33,923 nucleotides of DNA from Thermoanaerobaculum aquaticum (GTDB taxonomy: Bacteria > Acidobacteriota > UBA4820). Every line of letters begins with the position of its first letter. The first letter of the stretch is position 1. Below, in pieces: positions 1 through 7,814 of the stretch. The translations under genes were made by a program, and so were the position numbers. The stretch is from positions 1 through 33,923 of the forward strand of contig DYJZ01000011.1 in the NCBI GenBank assembly GCA_020722885.1, written 5' to 3'. The notes under the pieces were generated by a model. That model saw nothing but the letters and a program-made list of their open reading frames with translations. It ran no database searches and was not told the origin of the DNA.

Positions 1-43
1 GTTTTAACTGGCTTAATACTCTATGTTAGATGTATAAGTAGTA

Positions 44-135
44 TAAGGTGGCGGTGCAAAAGTTTAGAGGTTTCAGATGAATTTGTCTTGCTGCCTTTCC
101 TTCCCAAAAAGTTTCAAATGTTGTGGACTTCAACA
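44..135 (+). repeat. 92-bp dispersed repeat, left copy
   Basis: This segment matches the reverse complement of 33726-33817 over 92 bases without gaps. I count 9 mismatches, about 90 percent identity. It ends 5 bases before a TTGAGT that may act as a -35 element for the ankyrin gene at 190. A reading frame open from base 1 runs through it and stops at TGA 142-144. The other copy has an in-frame TAG near its start in the same frame, and substitutions are spread over all codon positions, so coding function is not supported. Its nature (mobile-element remnant, regulatory element or ncRNA) is unknown. Confidence 0.85.
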
Positions 136-140
136 AAAAA

Positions 141-167
141 TTGAGTATTTTTCAATAATGTTATAAA
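141..167 (+). promoter_or_regulatory. putative promoter of the ankyrin-repeat gene
   Basis: TATAAA at 162-167 is preceded by TG at 159-160, which gives an extended -10. A possible -35, TTGAGT at 141-146, has a short spacer of 15 bases. The gene's AAGGAGG ribosome site follows at 179-185 and its ATG at 190. The -10 is reasonable; the -35 is weak. Confidence 0.4.
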
Positions 168-189
168 CTTAAATAGCAAGGAGGATAGG

Positions 190-957
190 ATGAAATTGAC
201 AAAAGTTTTCCTCTGTCTTTTTTTCTTTACTCTTACACTCTGGGGCAATAAAAAGGCAGATGAACTTCTTCTTACTTCAGCAACAGAATGTAATATTGAA
301 GGGGTAAAAAGAGCATTAAGAGAAAAAGCGAGTGTAAATGCTAAAACATCTTACAATGATACAGCACTTATGTTTGCGGCACAAAAGGGTTGCCTTGAAG
401 CAGTAAAAATTTTAGTAAAAAAGGGAGCCAATGTAAATGCTTCAAATAAATGGGGAGACACTGCTCTTCATATGGCAGCAATGAGTGGCAACCTTGAGTT
501 AATCAAGTTTCTTGTAAGCAAAAAAGCAGACATATACAGTAAAAACTATCTTAAATATACGCCGATGTTTTATGCTGCAATAATGGGACATCTTGAATGT
601 CTCAAATATTTTGTTGAAGAGTGTAAAATGGATATTGAAGAGAGAGACAAGATCGGTCTGACACTTTTAATAAGAGTTGCCTACCAGAAAAATGAATATC
701 TTGAGATTGTGAAGTATCTTGTAGAAAAAGGTGCTTTTGTCAACGCTAAAAGCTGCAATGGAAAGTATAGGGCTCTTCATTATGCTGCTATGAGGGGGCA
801 TAACCAAATTGTAGAATTTCTATTAAAAAATAAAGCCAATGTAAATGCAAAAAGTGTCTTTGGGGAGACTGCTCTTGACCTTGCCTTAAAAAATAAAAGA
901 ATACTTGCTGCTAAAATAATAAGAAGGTATGGCGGGGTTGAAGGAGCAAAGTATTAA
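190..957 (+). CDS. secreted ankyrin-repeat protein
   Basis: This is a 255-residue protein with an N-terminal signal peptide (Lys at positions 2 and 5, then a Phe/Leu-rich core to about residue 19). The rest is about six or seven ankyrin repeats of roughly 33 residues. Recognisable repeat cores include 'TALMFAAQKGCLEAVKILV', 'TALHMAAMSGNLELIKFLV' and 'RALHYAAMRGHNQIVEFLL'. Ankyrin repeats mediate protein-protein contacts and no catalytic domain is present. With a signal peptide and no later membrane segment, a periplasmic or exported role is inferred; the partner is unknown. The start is supported by an AAGGAGG site a few bases upstream. It appears to be a single-gene unit, because the next gene has its own promoter at 1003-1030. 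Confidence 0.85.
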   Translation: MKLTKVFLCLFFFTLTLWGNKKADELLLTSATECNIEGVKRALREKASVNAKTSYNDTALMFAAQKGCLEAVKILVKKGANVNASNKWGDTALHMAAMSGNLELIKFLVSKKADIYSKNYLKYTPMFYAAIMGHLECLKYFVEECKMDIEERDKIGLTLLIRVAYQKNEYLEIVKYLVEKGAFVNAKSCNGKYRALHYAAMRGHNQIVEFLLKNKANVNAKSVFGETALDLALKNKRILAAKIIRRYGGVEGAKY

Positions 958-1002
958 AATAAGAAGTATAAAAATTTTTTCTATGATTACTAAAAGCAGT
1001 TG

Positions 1003-1030
1003 TTGCCTTTTATTTTAAGTGTATTATAAT
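1003..1030 (+). promoter_or_regulatory. sigma-70-type promoter of the DUF1015-serA-serC operon
   Basis: A -35 TTGCCT (1003-1008) and a perfect -10 TATAAT (1025-1030) are separated by 16 bases. The first gene's ATG is at 1076, leaving a leader of about 40 bases. The promoter also shows that an upstream in-frame start around 1019 would lie inside the -10 region and is not the real start. Confidence 0.7.
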
Positions 1031-1075
1031 AGATTATACGCTGTTTATGGCGTAAATTTAATTAAGGGGGTTTAT

Positions 1076-2314
1076 ATGGCGATAATTAAACCATTTAAGG
1101 CGTATCTGCCACCAAAACAGATAGCAGATAAAATAGCAGCCCCTCCTTATGATGTAATTTCTTCTGAGGAGGCAAGGGATTATGCAAAAGGTAACGAACT
1201 ATCTTTTCTTCACATTTCAAAGCCGGAAATTGACCTTGAAAAGGGACATCCTCTTTATGATGATGCTGTTTACCATAAAGGCGCTGAGAACCTGAAAGAA
1301 TTTGTCAGAAAAGGATATTTAAAACAGGATACAAAGCCCTCGTTTTACATTTACAGGCAGATTATGGGAAACCATACTCAGGACGGTTTTGTCTGCCTTT
1401 CGTCTGTAAGGGAGTATGAAGAGGGAAAAATAAAAATCCACGAATACACAAGAAAAGACAAGGAAGACGATAGAACAAGGCATTTGATTGAGCAAAAAGC
1501 AAATGCTGAACCAGTTTTTCTGACATACCGTTCTGTAAAAGAGATTGATTTACTTGTAAATGAAGAGAAGAAAAAAGAACCTCTTTTCGATATTAAAACT
1601 GACGATGGAATAAGTCATAAACTGTGGGTTGTAAGCGATGATTCTGCTGTTAAGAAGTTTATAAAACTTTTTGAATCTGTTCCTGCTCTGTATGTTGCGG
1701 ATGGTCACCATAGAACTGCGGCGGCAGTAAGGATGGGACAGCACTTCAGAAAAATGAAAGGGTCAGACGATCCTGATGCTTACTACGAATTTTTTATGGC
1801 TGTTCTATTTCCACACGATCAACTTCAGATAATGGATTACAACAGAGTCGTAAAAGACCTTAACAACTTGAGTGAAGAAGAGTTTTTGAAAAAACTCTCC
1901 GATAAATTTGTCATTGAAAAAGCATTGTCACTGAAACCTGAAAAGCAGCACACTTTCGGGATGTATCTGAACAAAACAATTTATACTCTTACCGCTAAAC
2001 CGCAAATTTTTGACGAAAAGGACCCAATTGATTCTCTTGATGTATCTGTACTTCAAAAAAATGTGCTTGCTCCAATACTTGGAATTGAAGACCCAAGAAC
2101 AGATAAAAGAATTGATTTTGTAGGAGGAATAAGAGGAATGGGAGAGCTGATTAAGAGAGTTGATGAAGGGTGGGCAGTTGCTTTTGCCCTTTATCCCACA
2201 ATGCTTGATCAGCTTTTAAATGTTGCTGATTCTCAGAAAGTTATGCCGCCAAAATCCACCTGGTTTGAACCAAAATTAAGATCGGGTTTATTTGTCAGAA
2301 TTTTAGAAGATTAG
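1076..2314 (+). CDS. DUF1015 family protein (COG4198-like), possible serine-related enzyme
   Basis: This 412-residue protein has the features of the DUF1015 family. These are an N-terminal 'IAAPPYDVIS' segment near residue 25 and a central 'YVADGHHRTAAA' segment with Asp209-Gly-His-His-Arg213. The ATG at 1076 is chosen because AAGGGGG lies 5 bases upstream and the promoter sits at 1003-1030. It is the first gene of an operon with a SerA-like dehydrogenase (10 bases downstream) and SerC, so a link to serine metabolism is likely. The DGHHR motif recalls ParB/Srx-fold free-serine kinases, but that resemblance is an inference from a short motif. No signal peptide is seen, so it is probably cytoplasmic. 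Family assignment is firm; the biochemical role is not. Confidence 0.85.
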   Translation: MAIIKPFKAYLPPKQIADKIAAPPYDVISSEEARDYAKGNELSFLHISKPEIDLEKGHPLYDDAVYHKGAENLKEFVRKGYLKQDTKPSFYIYRQIMGNHTQDGFVCLSSVREYEEGKIKIHEYTRKDKEDDRTRHLIEQKANAEPVFLTYRSVKEIDLLVNEEKKKEPLFDIKTDDGISHKLWVVSDDSAVKKFIKLFESVPALYVADGHHRTAAAVRMGQHFRKMKGSDDPDAYYEFFMAVLFPHDQLQIMDYNRVVKDLNNLSEEEFLKKLSDKFVIEKALSLKPEKQHTFGMYLNKTIYTLTAKPQIFDEKDPIDSLDVSVLQKNVLAPILGIEDPRTDKRIDFVGGIRGMGELIKRVDEGWAVAFALYPTMLDQLLNVADSQKVMPPKSTWFEPKLRSGLFVRILED

Positions 2315-2324
2315 GGGGGTAAAA

Positions 2325-3197
2325 ATGAAAATTCTATTAGCAGATTCTTTTGATCCATCACTTCCAGGAAGGTTATCGGAATTTGGAGAGGTTTTAACAG
2401 ACATTTCAAAACTTTCAGAAGCAGATGTTCTTCTTGTCCGATCAAAGACAAAAGTTACAGAAGAGTTTCTTCAAGGTGCTCCCAATCTTAAACTTGTAAT
2501 AAGGGGAGGAGTTGGATTAGACAATGTTGACAAAAAAGCCTGTGAATCGAGGGGAATTAAAGTTATGAACACGCCGGAAGCTTCATCCGTTGCGGTTGCT
2601 GAACTTGCAATGGCTTTGATGCTTGCTGTTCCAAATAAGCTTATTGAGGCACACAATTCAATGAAGGAAGGCAAATGGCTGAAGAAAGATATCAAGAGAA
2701 CCGAACTTTATCAGAAGACACTCGGACTTCTTGGAGTAGGAAGAATCGGAACTGAAGTTGCTAAAAGGGCTAAAGCCTTTGAGATGGAGATTATTGCTTA
2801 TGACCCATTTGTTAAAGAGCATCCTTTCGCAAAAATGGTTACGCTTGAGCAACTTTTAAAAGAATCAGATTACATAAGTATTCATACTCCGCTTACCGAT
2901 GAAACAAGGGGAATGATAAACGCTCAAATGTTTGCAAAAATGAAGGACGGAGTAATAATTATAAACACAGGCAGGGCAAAGGTTTTTGATGATGCAGCTT
3001 TATTTGAGGCTCTTAAGTCAGGAAAAGTGGGCTATTATGCTACAGATGTCTGGCCCTCAGACCCTCCACCAGAAAATTATCCGCTGATTTCAATGCCAAA
3101 TGTGTTGATGGCTCCGCACATTGGAGCGAGTTCAAAAGAGAATCTTTTGAGAATTGGTGATAGGATTGTTGAAATAATTTCAAACTACAAAATTTAA
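2325..3197 (+). CDS. serA: D-3-phosphoglycerate dehydrogenase-like 2-hydroxyacid dehydrogenase (short form)
   Basis: This 290-residue NAD-dependent D-isomer 2-hydroxyacid dehydrogenase probably oxidises 3-phosphoglycerate to 3-phosphohydroxypyruvate, the first step of serine synthesis. Visible features are the 'GGVGLDNVD' segment, a Rossmann nucleotide site 'GLLGVGRIG' (residues 134-142), the Arg217 region 'NTGRAKVFDD', and catalytic His265 in 'APHIGAS'. The usual C-terminal ACT regulatory domain is absent, so feedback by serine through ACT is not expected. The catalytic acid position, normally Glu in a DVFxxEP segment, reads 'DVWPSDPPP', that is Asp. Its position between DUF1015 and serC, 15 bases before serC, supports the serine-pathway role. 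Another hydroxyacid substrate cannot be excluded from sequence. Confidence 0.88.
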   Translation: MKILLADSFDPSLPGRLSEFGEVLTDISKLSEADVLLVRSKTKVTEEFLQGAPNLKLVIRGGVGLDNVDKKACESRGIKVMNTPEASSVAVAELAMALMLAVPNKLIEAHNSMKEGKWLKKDIKRTELYQKTLGLLGVGRIGTEVAKRAKAFEMEIIAYDPFVKEHPFAKMVTLEQLLKESDYISIHTPLTDETRGMINAQMFAKMKDGVIIINTGRAKVFDDAALFEALKSGKVGYYATDVWPSDPPPENYPLISMPNVLMAPHIGASSKENLLRIGDRIVEIISNYKI

Positions 3198-3212
3198 TAA
3201 AAGGAGAGAAAA

Positions 3213-4304
3213 ATGAGAAAGATAAATTTTTATGCAGGACCTGCGGCGCTTCCGCTTGAAGCCCTCAAGAAGGCACAGGATGAGCTTCTTGATTTTGAGG
3301 GTACAGGAATGTCTGTTATGGAAATCTCTCACAGGGCAAAAGAGTATGACAATGTCCACAACGAGGCTATTGCCCTTATAAAGGAGCTTTTAAACATTCC
3401 TGATAATTATAAGATTCTTCTTCTTCAGGGAGGCGGAAACCTTCAGTTTGCAATGCTTCCAATGAATATCCTCTGGGGAGGAAGAAAAGCAGACTACATT
3501 GTAACAGGTCAGTGGGCAAAAAAAGCTTACAAGGAGGCGGTGATAGTAGCAGGGGAAAATGCAAGAAGCATAGCTTCTACAGAAAATGAGCAGTTCAGCC
3601 GACTTCCAAAAGAGGAAGAGATAAAAGTCAACGATAATGCTACCTATGTGCATATCTGCACCAACAACACCATTTACGGTACGCAGTGGAAAAAATTCCC
3701 GAAGACAAATGGGATTCCCCTTGCAGCGGATATGTCCTCTGATTTTATGTGGAGGCCCTTTGATGTAAGACCCTTCGGCTTTATCTACGCAGGAGCACAG
3801 AAAAATCTCGGTCCCTCCGGGCTTGTTGTGGCAATTATAAGAGACGACTTCCTTGAGATGTGCTCGGATAAAATTCCAAGTATGCTTCAGTACAAAATCC
3901 ACGCAGAGAAAAACAGCCTCTACAATACACCTCCCTGTTTTTCGATTTACATTTTGAGAAATGTTCTTGCCTACAATAAATCAATAGGAGGTCTTGAGGT
4001 AATTTATAAAAACAACCTTAGAAAAGGAGAACTTTTATACGGATGCATTGATAAATATCCCGATTTTTACAGAGGCTTTGTGAAAGTCAAGGAAGACAGA
4101 TCCTATATGAATGTTGACTTTTTCCTTCCTGACGAAGAACTGACAACAAAGTTTATTGGCGAAGCAAAGAAAAACAATATGGTTGGTTTGAAGGGTTATA
4201 GAACTCTTGGCGGAATAAGAGTTTCAATGTATAATGCAGTTACCGTAGAAAACATTGAAACACTCGTTTCTTTTATGGAGGATTTTGTAAAAAGAAACGG
4301 TTAA
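3213..4304 (+). CDS. serC: phosphoserine aminotransferase
   Basis: This 363-residue class-V PLP aminotransferase converts 3-phosphohydroxypyruvate and glutamate to phosphoserine and 2-oxoglutarate, the second step of serine synthesis. The typical family length is about 360. SerC hallmarks are 'NFYAGPAALP' at the N-terminus, 'GTGMSVMEISHR' near residues 30-41, 'LLLQGGGNLQFAM', 'ADMSSDF', and the PLP lysine Lys197 in 'AGAQKNLGP'. The ATG has an AAAGGAG ribosome site. It is the last gene of the DUF1015-serA-serC operon and is followed directly by a strong hairpin terminator. No serB phosphatase gene is present in the window. Confidence 0.96.
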   Translation: MRKINFYAGPAALPLEALKKAQDELLDFEGTGMSVMEISHRAKEYDNVHNEAIALIKELLNIPDNYKILLLQGGGNLQFAMLPMNILWGGRKADYIVTGQWAKKAYKEAVIVAGENARSIASTENEQFSRLPKEEEIKVNDNATYVHICTNNTIYGTQWKKFPKTNGIPLAADMSSDFMWRPFDVRPFGFIYAGAQKNLGPSGLVVAIIRDDFLEMCSDKIPSMLQYKIHAEKNSLYNTPPCFSIYILRNVLAYNKSIGGLEVIYKNNLRKGELLYGCIDKYPDFYRGFVKVKEDRSYMNVDFFLPDEELTTKFIGEAKKNNMVGLKGYRTLGGIRVSMYNAVTVENIETLVSFMEDFVKRNG

Positions 4305-4321
4305 TTTTTTTACGATGATAG

Positions 4322-4349
4322 GGGGATTGCGAGAGCAATCCCCTTTTTT
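4322..4349 (+). terminator. intrinsic terminator after serC
   Basis: A perfect 9-bp stem, GGGGATTGC (4322-4330) and GCAATCCCC (4335-4343), is closed by a GAGA tetraloop of the GNRA type. It is followed by six T (4344-4349). On the opposite strand no T run follows the stem, so it serves serC rather than the convergent pepA. Confidence 0.9.
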
Positions 4350-4362
4350 ATTTACAAGCGAA

Positions 4363-5829
4363 TCATTGTTTCATAGCGTAGGTGGTGAGGAGTCTGACTC
4401 CAAACCCTGCCCCTTCAGCGCGATGGTTTTCATTTAAATCGTCATCTCTGAAAGCGGGTCCAGCGATGTCTATATGAGCCCATTTAACATTGTTTTCAAT
4501 GAACATTTTCAGGAAGAGTCCTGCCGTAATTGCTCCTCCCCACCTTACTTTTGAAATGTTGCATACATCGGCAATTGGTGATTTTATGTAGCGAAAATAG
4601 TTTTCCTCGAGGGGCAATTCCCAGAGAGCATCTCCAGTTTTTTTGGAGATTTTAAGAAGATTTTCAATGAGATTATTGTCATTTCCCATTATTCCTGCAA
4701 TGTCCGTTCCGAGAGCAACCATACAGGCACCTGTAAGAGTAGCAAGGTCAATTACCTCATCGACATTTTGTTTTTGCACATAGGTTAGAGCATCTGCGAG
4801 AGTCAGTCTTCCTTCTGCATCTGTGTTTTGAATTTCTATTGTTTTTCCGCTCATACTCTTAATAACATCTCCAGGGCGCATTGCATTACCGGATGGCATA
4901 TTTTCACAGGCTGCTACTACCATTTCTATATTTACACAGGGCTTGAGTTCACCAACTGCTTTCATTGCTCCAAGAACTGCAGCAGCTCCTGCCATATCGC
5001 TTTTCATAGCACCCATTCCTTCTGCAGGCTTTAGCGAAATGCCTCCGCTATCAAAGGTAAGCCCCTTTCCAACAAAACCTATTGTTTTCTTTGCACCTTT
5101 ACCTTTGTATGAAAGATGAATGAACTTCGGTTCGTTTTGAGAGCCCTTTGCAACTGCAAGGAAAGCCCCCATTCCCATTTTTTCACACTCCTCTTTGTCA
5201 AAAATTTTTGCCCTGAAACCGTATGCTCTGGAAAGACTCAATGCTTCTTCAGCAAGATATTCAGGTGTAATTTCATTTGAAGGAGTGGTTATAAGGTCTC
5301 TCGAAAAGAAAACTGCTTCTGAAAAAATTTTTCCTCTATTTAAACCTTTTTTATAATCCTCATCATCTTTTTTTATTTTTATATAGACTTCTTCAAGACC
5401 TTTTATAATTTTATCTTTATCGGTTATAAATCTTTGATATCTCGAGTTCGTTAAAATAATTCCTTCTGTAACTGCTGAAACAGTTTCTAATTTTTTGTCT
5501 CTTGATTCTTCAATGTTCAAATTAAATTCTGCAGAGGAGATGTTTCTTTCCTGAAGCTTTCTTATTGCAAGAGATGACGCAATTCTTGCCTTAAAAGCGT
5601 TAAAATCACTCTTTTTCCCGAGCCCCACAAAAAGAATTGTTTGAGGTGGATTGAATAGGCGATCGGGATAGAAAAAAAACTCTCCAACTTTTCCATTGAA
5701 TTTTGACTTTTGTGATTCTTTTCGAAAATCGGGAAAATCTTTTTGATTAAATTCGAGGTTTTCAAAAATGCCAATAACAATACTTTCACTCTTAACTTTC
5801 TTTTTGTCGGTTTCAAGAAAAATTTTCAT
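4363..5829 (-). CDS. pepA: leucyl aminopeptidase, M17 family
   Basis: This 488-residue cytosolic aminopeptidase removes N-terminal residues from peptides using two metal ions. The C-terminal catalytic domain shows the M17 signatures: 'VGKGLTFDSGGISLKP' with the metal-binding Lys and Asp, 'MKSDMAGAAAVLGAM', and 'NTDAEGRLTLADAL' containing Glu339. The N-terminal ~170 residues form the more variable domain. The ATG at 5829 has AAAGGA upstream and lies 13 bases after the dxs stop, so it is the last gene of the tamB-tamA-dxs-pepA run. It converges with serC. I see no clear terminator on the minus strand after its stop. PepA proteins in some bacteria also bind DNA; nothing here tests that. Confidence 0.95.
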   Translation of the reverse strand: MKIFLETDKKKVKSESIVIGIFENLEFNQKDFPDFRKESQKSKFNGKVGEFFFYPDRLFNPPQTILFVGLGKKSDFNAFKARIASSLAIRKLQERNISSAEFNLNIEESRDKKLETVSAVTEGIILTNSRYQRFITDKDKIIKGLEEVYIKIKKDDEDYKKGLNRGKIFSEAVFFSRDLITTPSNEITPEYLAEEALSLSRAYGFRAKIFDKEECEKMGMGAFLAVAKGSQNEPKFIHLSYKGKGAKKTIGFVGKGLTFDSGGISLKPAEGMGAMKSDMAGAAAVLGAMKAVGELKPCVNIEMVVAACENMPSGNAMRPGDVIKSMSGKTIEIQNTDAEGRLTLADALTYVQKQNVDEVIDLATLTGACMVALGTDIAGIMGNDNNLIENLLKISKKTGDALWELPLEENYFRYIKSPIADVCNISKVRWGGAITAGLFLKMFIENNVKWAHIDIAGPAFRDDDLNENHRAEGAGFGVRLLTTYAMKQ

Positions 5830-5842
5830 TTTTATTCCTTTC

Positions 5843-7750
5843 TTATATTATTTCTACAATTTTAGACTTTTTTTGCTTTAAACAAATTAAAATCTTTTCC
5901 GCAATTTTTTGAGCAGTGAGCCCTATCTCTTCAAGAAGGAGCTCTCTTTTGCCGTGTGTTATGAATCTATCTGGAATTCCCAAAGACAATCTTTTAACTT
6001 TAATGTCCAGATTCTGAAGACTAAGGTCAAAGTATGCGCCGAAGCCTCCAATTTGTGAGTTTTCTTCTGCTGTAATAACCATTGAAAAAGATGGAATTCT
6101 CTCCTTGATAAATTTTTCATCAATGGGTTTAAGGAATCTTGCATTGACAACTTCAGTTGAGATTCCGTTTCTTTCAAGTATTTCTGCACTTTGAAGGGCT
6201 ACTTTTACCATTGGTCCGACTGCTATTATGACAATATCATTGCCCCGTGAAACAATTTCCCAGCTGCCAATTTCTAACTCAACTGGTTCTTTGTTCTCGT
6301 CATAAGGTTCTGCCACCGATTTTGGATATCTTATGGCAAATGGACTTTTATCGTGCTTTAGAGCAGTAAACATTAGATTTTTAAGTTCATTTCCATCTTT
6401 TGGTGCGGAAACAACCATATTGGGAATATGGAGAAGATATGAAATATCAAAACTTCCGTGATGTGTTGAACCGTCTTCTCCGACAATGCCAGCTCTATCA
6501 ATACAGAAAATGACGGGAAGGTTTTGCAAAGCGACATCGTGTATAACTGGATCGTATGCCCTCTGTAGAAAAGTGGAATAGATAGCAATAAATGGTTTCA
6601 TTCCTTTTACAGCAAGCCCTGCAGCAAAAATTATTGAATGTCCCTCTGCAATTCCCACATCAAAAGACCTTTCTGGGAATTTTTCGAAAAAGGGTGTAAT
6701 TCCTGTTCCAGAAGGCATTGCTGCTGTTATTCCGACAACCCTTTCATCAAGTTTGCCGAGACGACAGAGTTCTTTTCCAAAAACATCCTGGAAAAGAAAG
6801 AGTTTTGGCCCGGTTTCTACAAGACCTTCTTCGGGGCTGAAGGGTTTTACGCCGTGGTAACCTTCAGGTGATGCTTCGGCTGGTGCGTAGCCCTTTCCCT
6901 TTACCGTTGTAATATGAAGAAGGACAGGATGGTCAGTGTCTTTTAGATTGTTTAATGTCCTTATTAGTTCCTTTATGTTGTGTCCATCAATTGGACCAAT
7001 GTAGTCAAAACTGAGAGCTTCAAAGAGTGCTCCTGATGTGAGGATTCCCCTTGCGCCTTCCTCGATTCTCCTTGCGAGAAAACTCATTTGTTTACCGATC
7101 CTCGGAAATTTTTCAAGCCCTTCCCTTACCCTTCTTCTGAATCTGTTGTAAAGAGTTGTCTGGGCAAAATTGTTGAGATATTTGTTTATAGCCCCAACAT
7201 TTTCAGATATTGACATCTTATTGTCATTAAGTATGGCTATGAACTTCGGAATATTGCTTGAACCTATATTATTTATTGCTTCATAACATAGACCGCCGGT
7301 AAGAGCCCCGTTGCCGAATACTGAAACGACCCTGTGATTTTCATTTTTTCTGTCCCTTCCAACCGCTATTCCATAAGCGGCAGAAAGGGCTGTTGAGGCG
7401 TGACCTGCCCCATAATTGTCGTACTCGCTTTCATTTCTTTTGAGAAAACCTGAAATACCTCCATACTGCCTCAGGGTATGGAAGCGGTCTCTTCTTCCAG
7501 TCAAAATCTTATGGGCATAAGCCTGGTGACCAACATCCCAGACAATAACATCCTCGGGGGTGTTAAAGACATAATGGAGTGCTACGGTAAGCTCTACAAC
7601 CCCGAGACTTGAGGCAAGGTGCCCTCCGGTTTTTGAAACATTCTCGATTAAAAATGACCTTAATTCTTCACATAATAAGACAAGTTCATCTTCAGAGAGC
7701 TTTTTTAAGTCTGAAGGTAAGTTTATTTTTTCAAGAATCCTGTAACTCAA
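5843..7750 (-). CDS. dxs: 1-deoxy-D-xylulose-5-phosphate synthase
   Basis: This 635-residue thiamine-diphosphate enzyme condenses pyruvate and glyceraldehyde 3-phosphate to DXP. That is the first step of the methylerythritol phosphate isoprenoid pathway and also feeds thiamine and pyridoxal synthesis. Length and motifs fit: 'VWDVGHQAYAHKIL' near residue 70, 'LNDNKMSISENVGA', 'YIGPIDGHN', Glu369 in 'VGIAEGHS' and 'AYDPVIHDVALQ'. One oddity is that the metal/ThDP motif is GNG (Asn147, codon AAC at 7312-7310) instead of the usual GDG. The usual AEQH is AEGH. The start is a TTG at 7750 with GGAG several bases upstream. It follows tamA by 64 bases on the same strand and is probably co-transcribed with it and pepA. 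Confidence 0.95.
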   Translation of the reverse strand: MSYRILEKINLPSDLKKLSEDELVLLCEELRSFLIENVSKTGGHLASSLGVVELTVALHYVFNTPEDVIVWDVGHQAYAHKILTGRRDRFHTLRQYGGISGFLKRNESEYDNYGAGHASTALSAAYGIAVGRDRKNENHRVVSVFGNGALTGGLCYEAINNIGSSNIPKFIAILNDNKMSISENVGAINKYLNNFAQTTLYNRFRRRVREGLEKFPRIGKQMSFLARRIEEGARGILTSGALFEALSFDYIGPIDGHNIKELIRTLNNLKDTDHPVLLHITTVKGKGYAPAEASPEGYHGVKPFSPEEGLVETGPKLFLFQDVFGKELCRLGKLDERVVGITAAMPSGTGITPFFEKFPERSFDVGIAEGHSIIFAAGLAVKGMKPFIAIYSTFLQRAYDPVIHDVALQNLPVIFCIDRAGIVGEDGSTHHGSFDISYLLHIPNMVVSAPKDGNELKNLMFTALKHDKSPFAIRYPKSVAEPYDENKEPVELEIGSWEIVSRGNDIVIIAVGPMVKVALQSAEILERNGISTEVVNARFLKPIDEKFIKERIPSFSMVITAEENSQIGGFGAYFDLSLQNLDIKVKRLSLGIPDRFITHGKRELLLEEIGLTAQKIAEKILICLKQKKSKIVEII

Positions 7751-7814
7751 ATGTCACTCCACAAATATAGAATAAAACCAAAAGCAAAATATGTCAATAA
7801 AAGAGTAATTTTTA

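Noticed and set aside
1-144. Reading frame open from the window edge, ending TGA 142-144, as a partial gene
   Set aside because: The same frame has a TAG near the start of the second repeat copy, substitutions between copies show no codon bias, and the residues match nothing I know. The opposite strand is also open over part of it.
990-1016. AAAAGCA-GTTGT-TGCCTTTT followed by T-rich bases as a terminator of the ankyrin gene
   Set aside because: The stem is short and bulged, and the site overlaps the -35 of a much clearer promoter.
3390-3902. 170-codon open frame antisense to serC
   Set aside because: It lies wholly inside a well-supported gene, with no ribosome site and no recognisable protein features.
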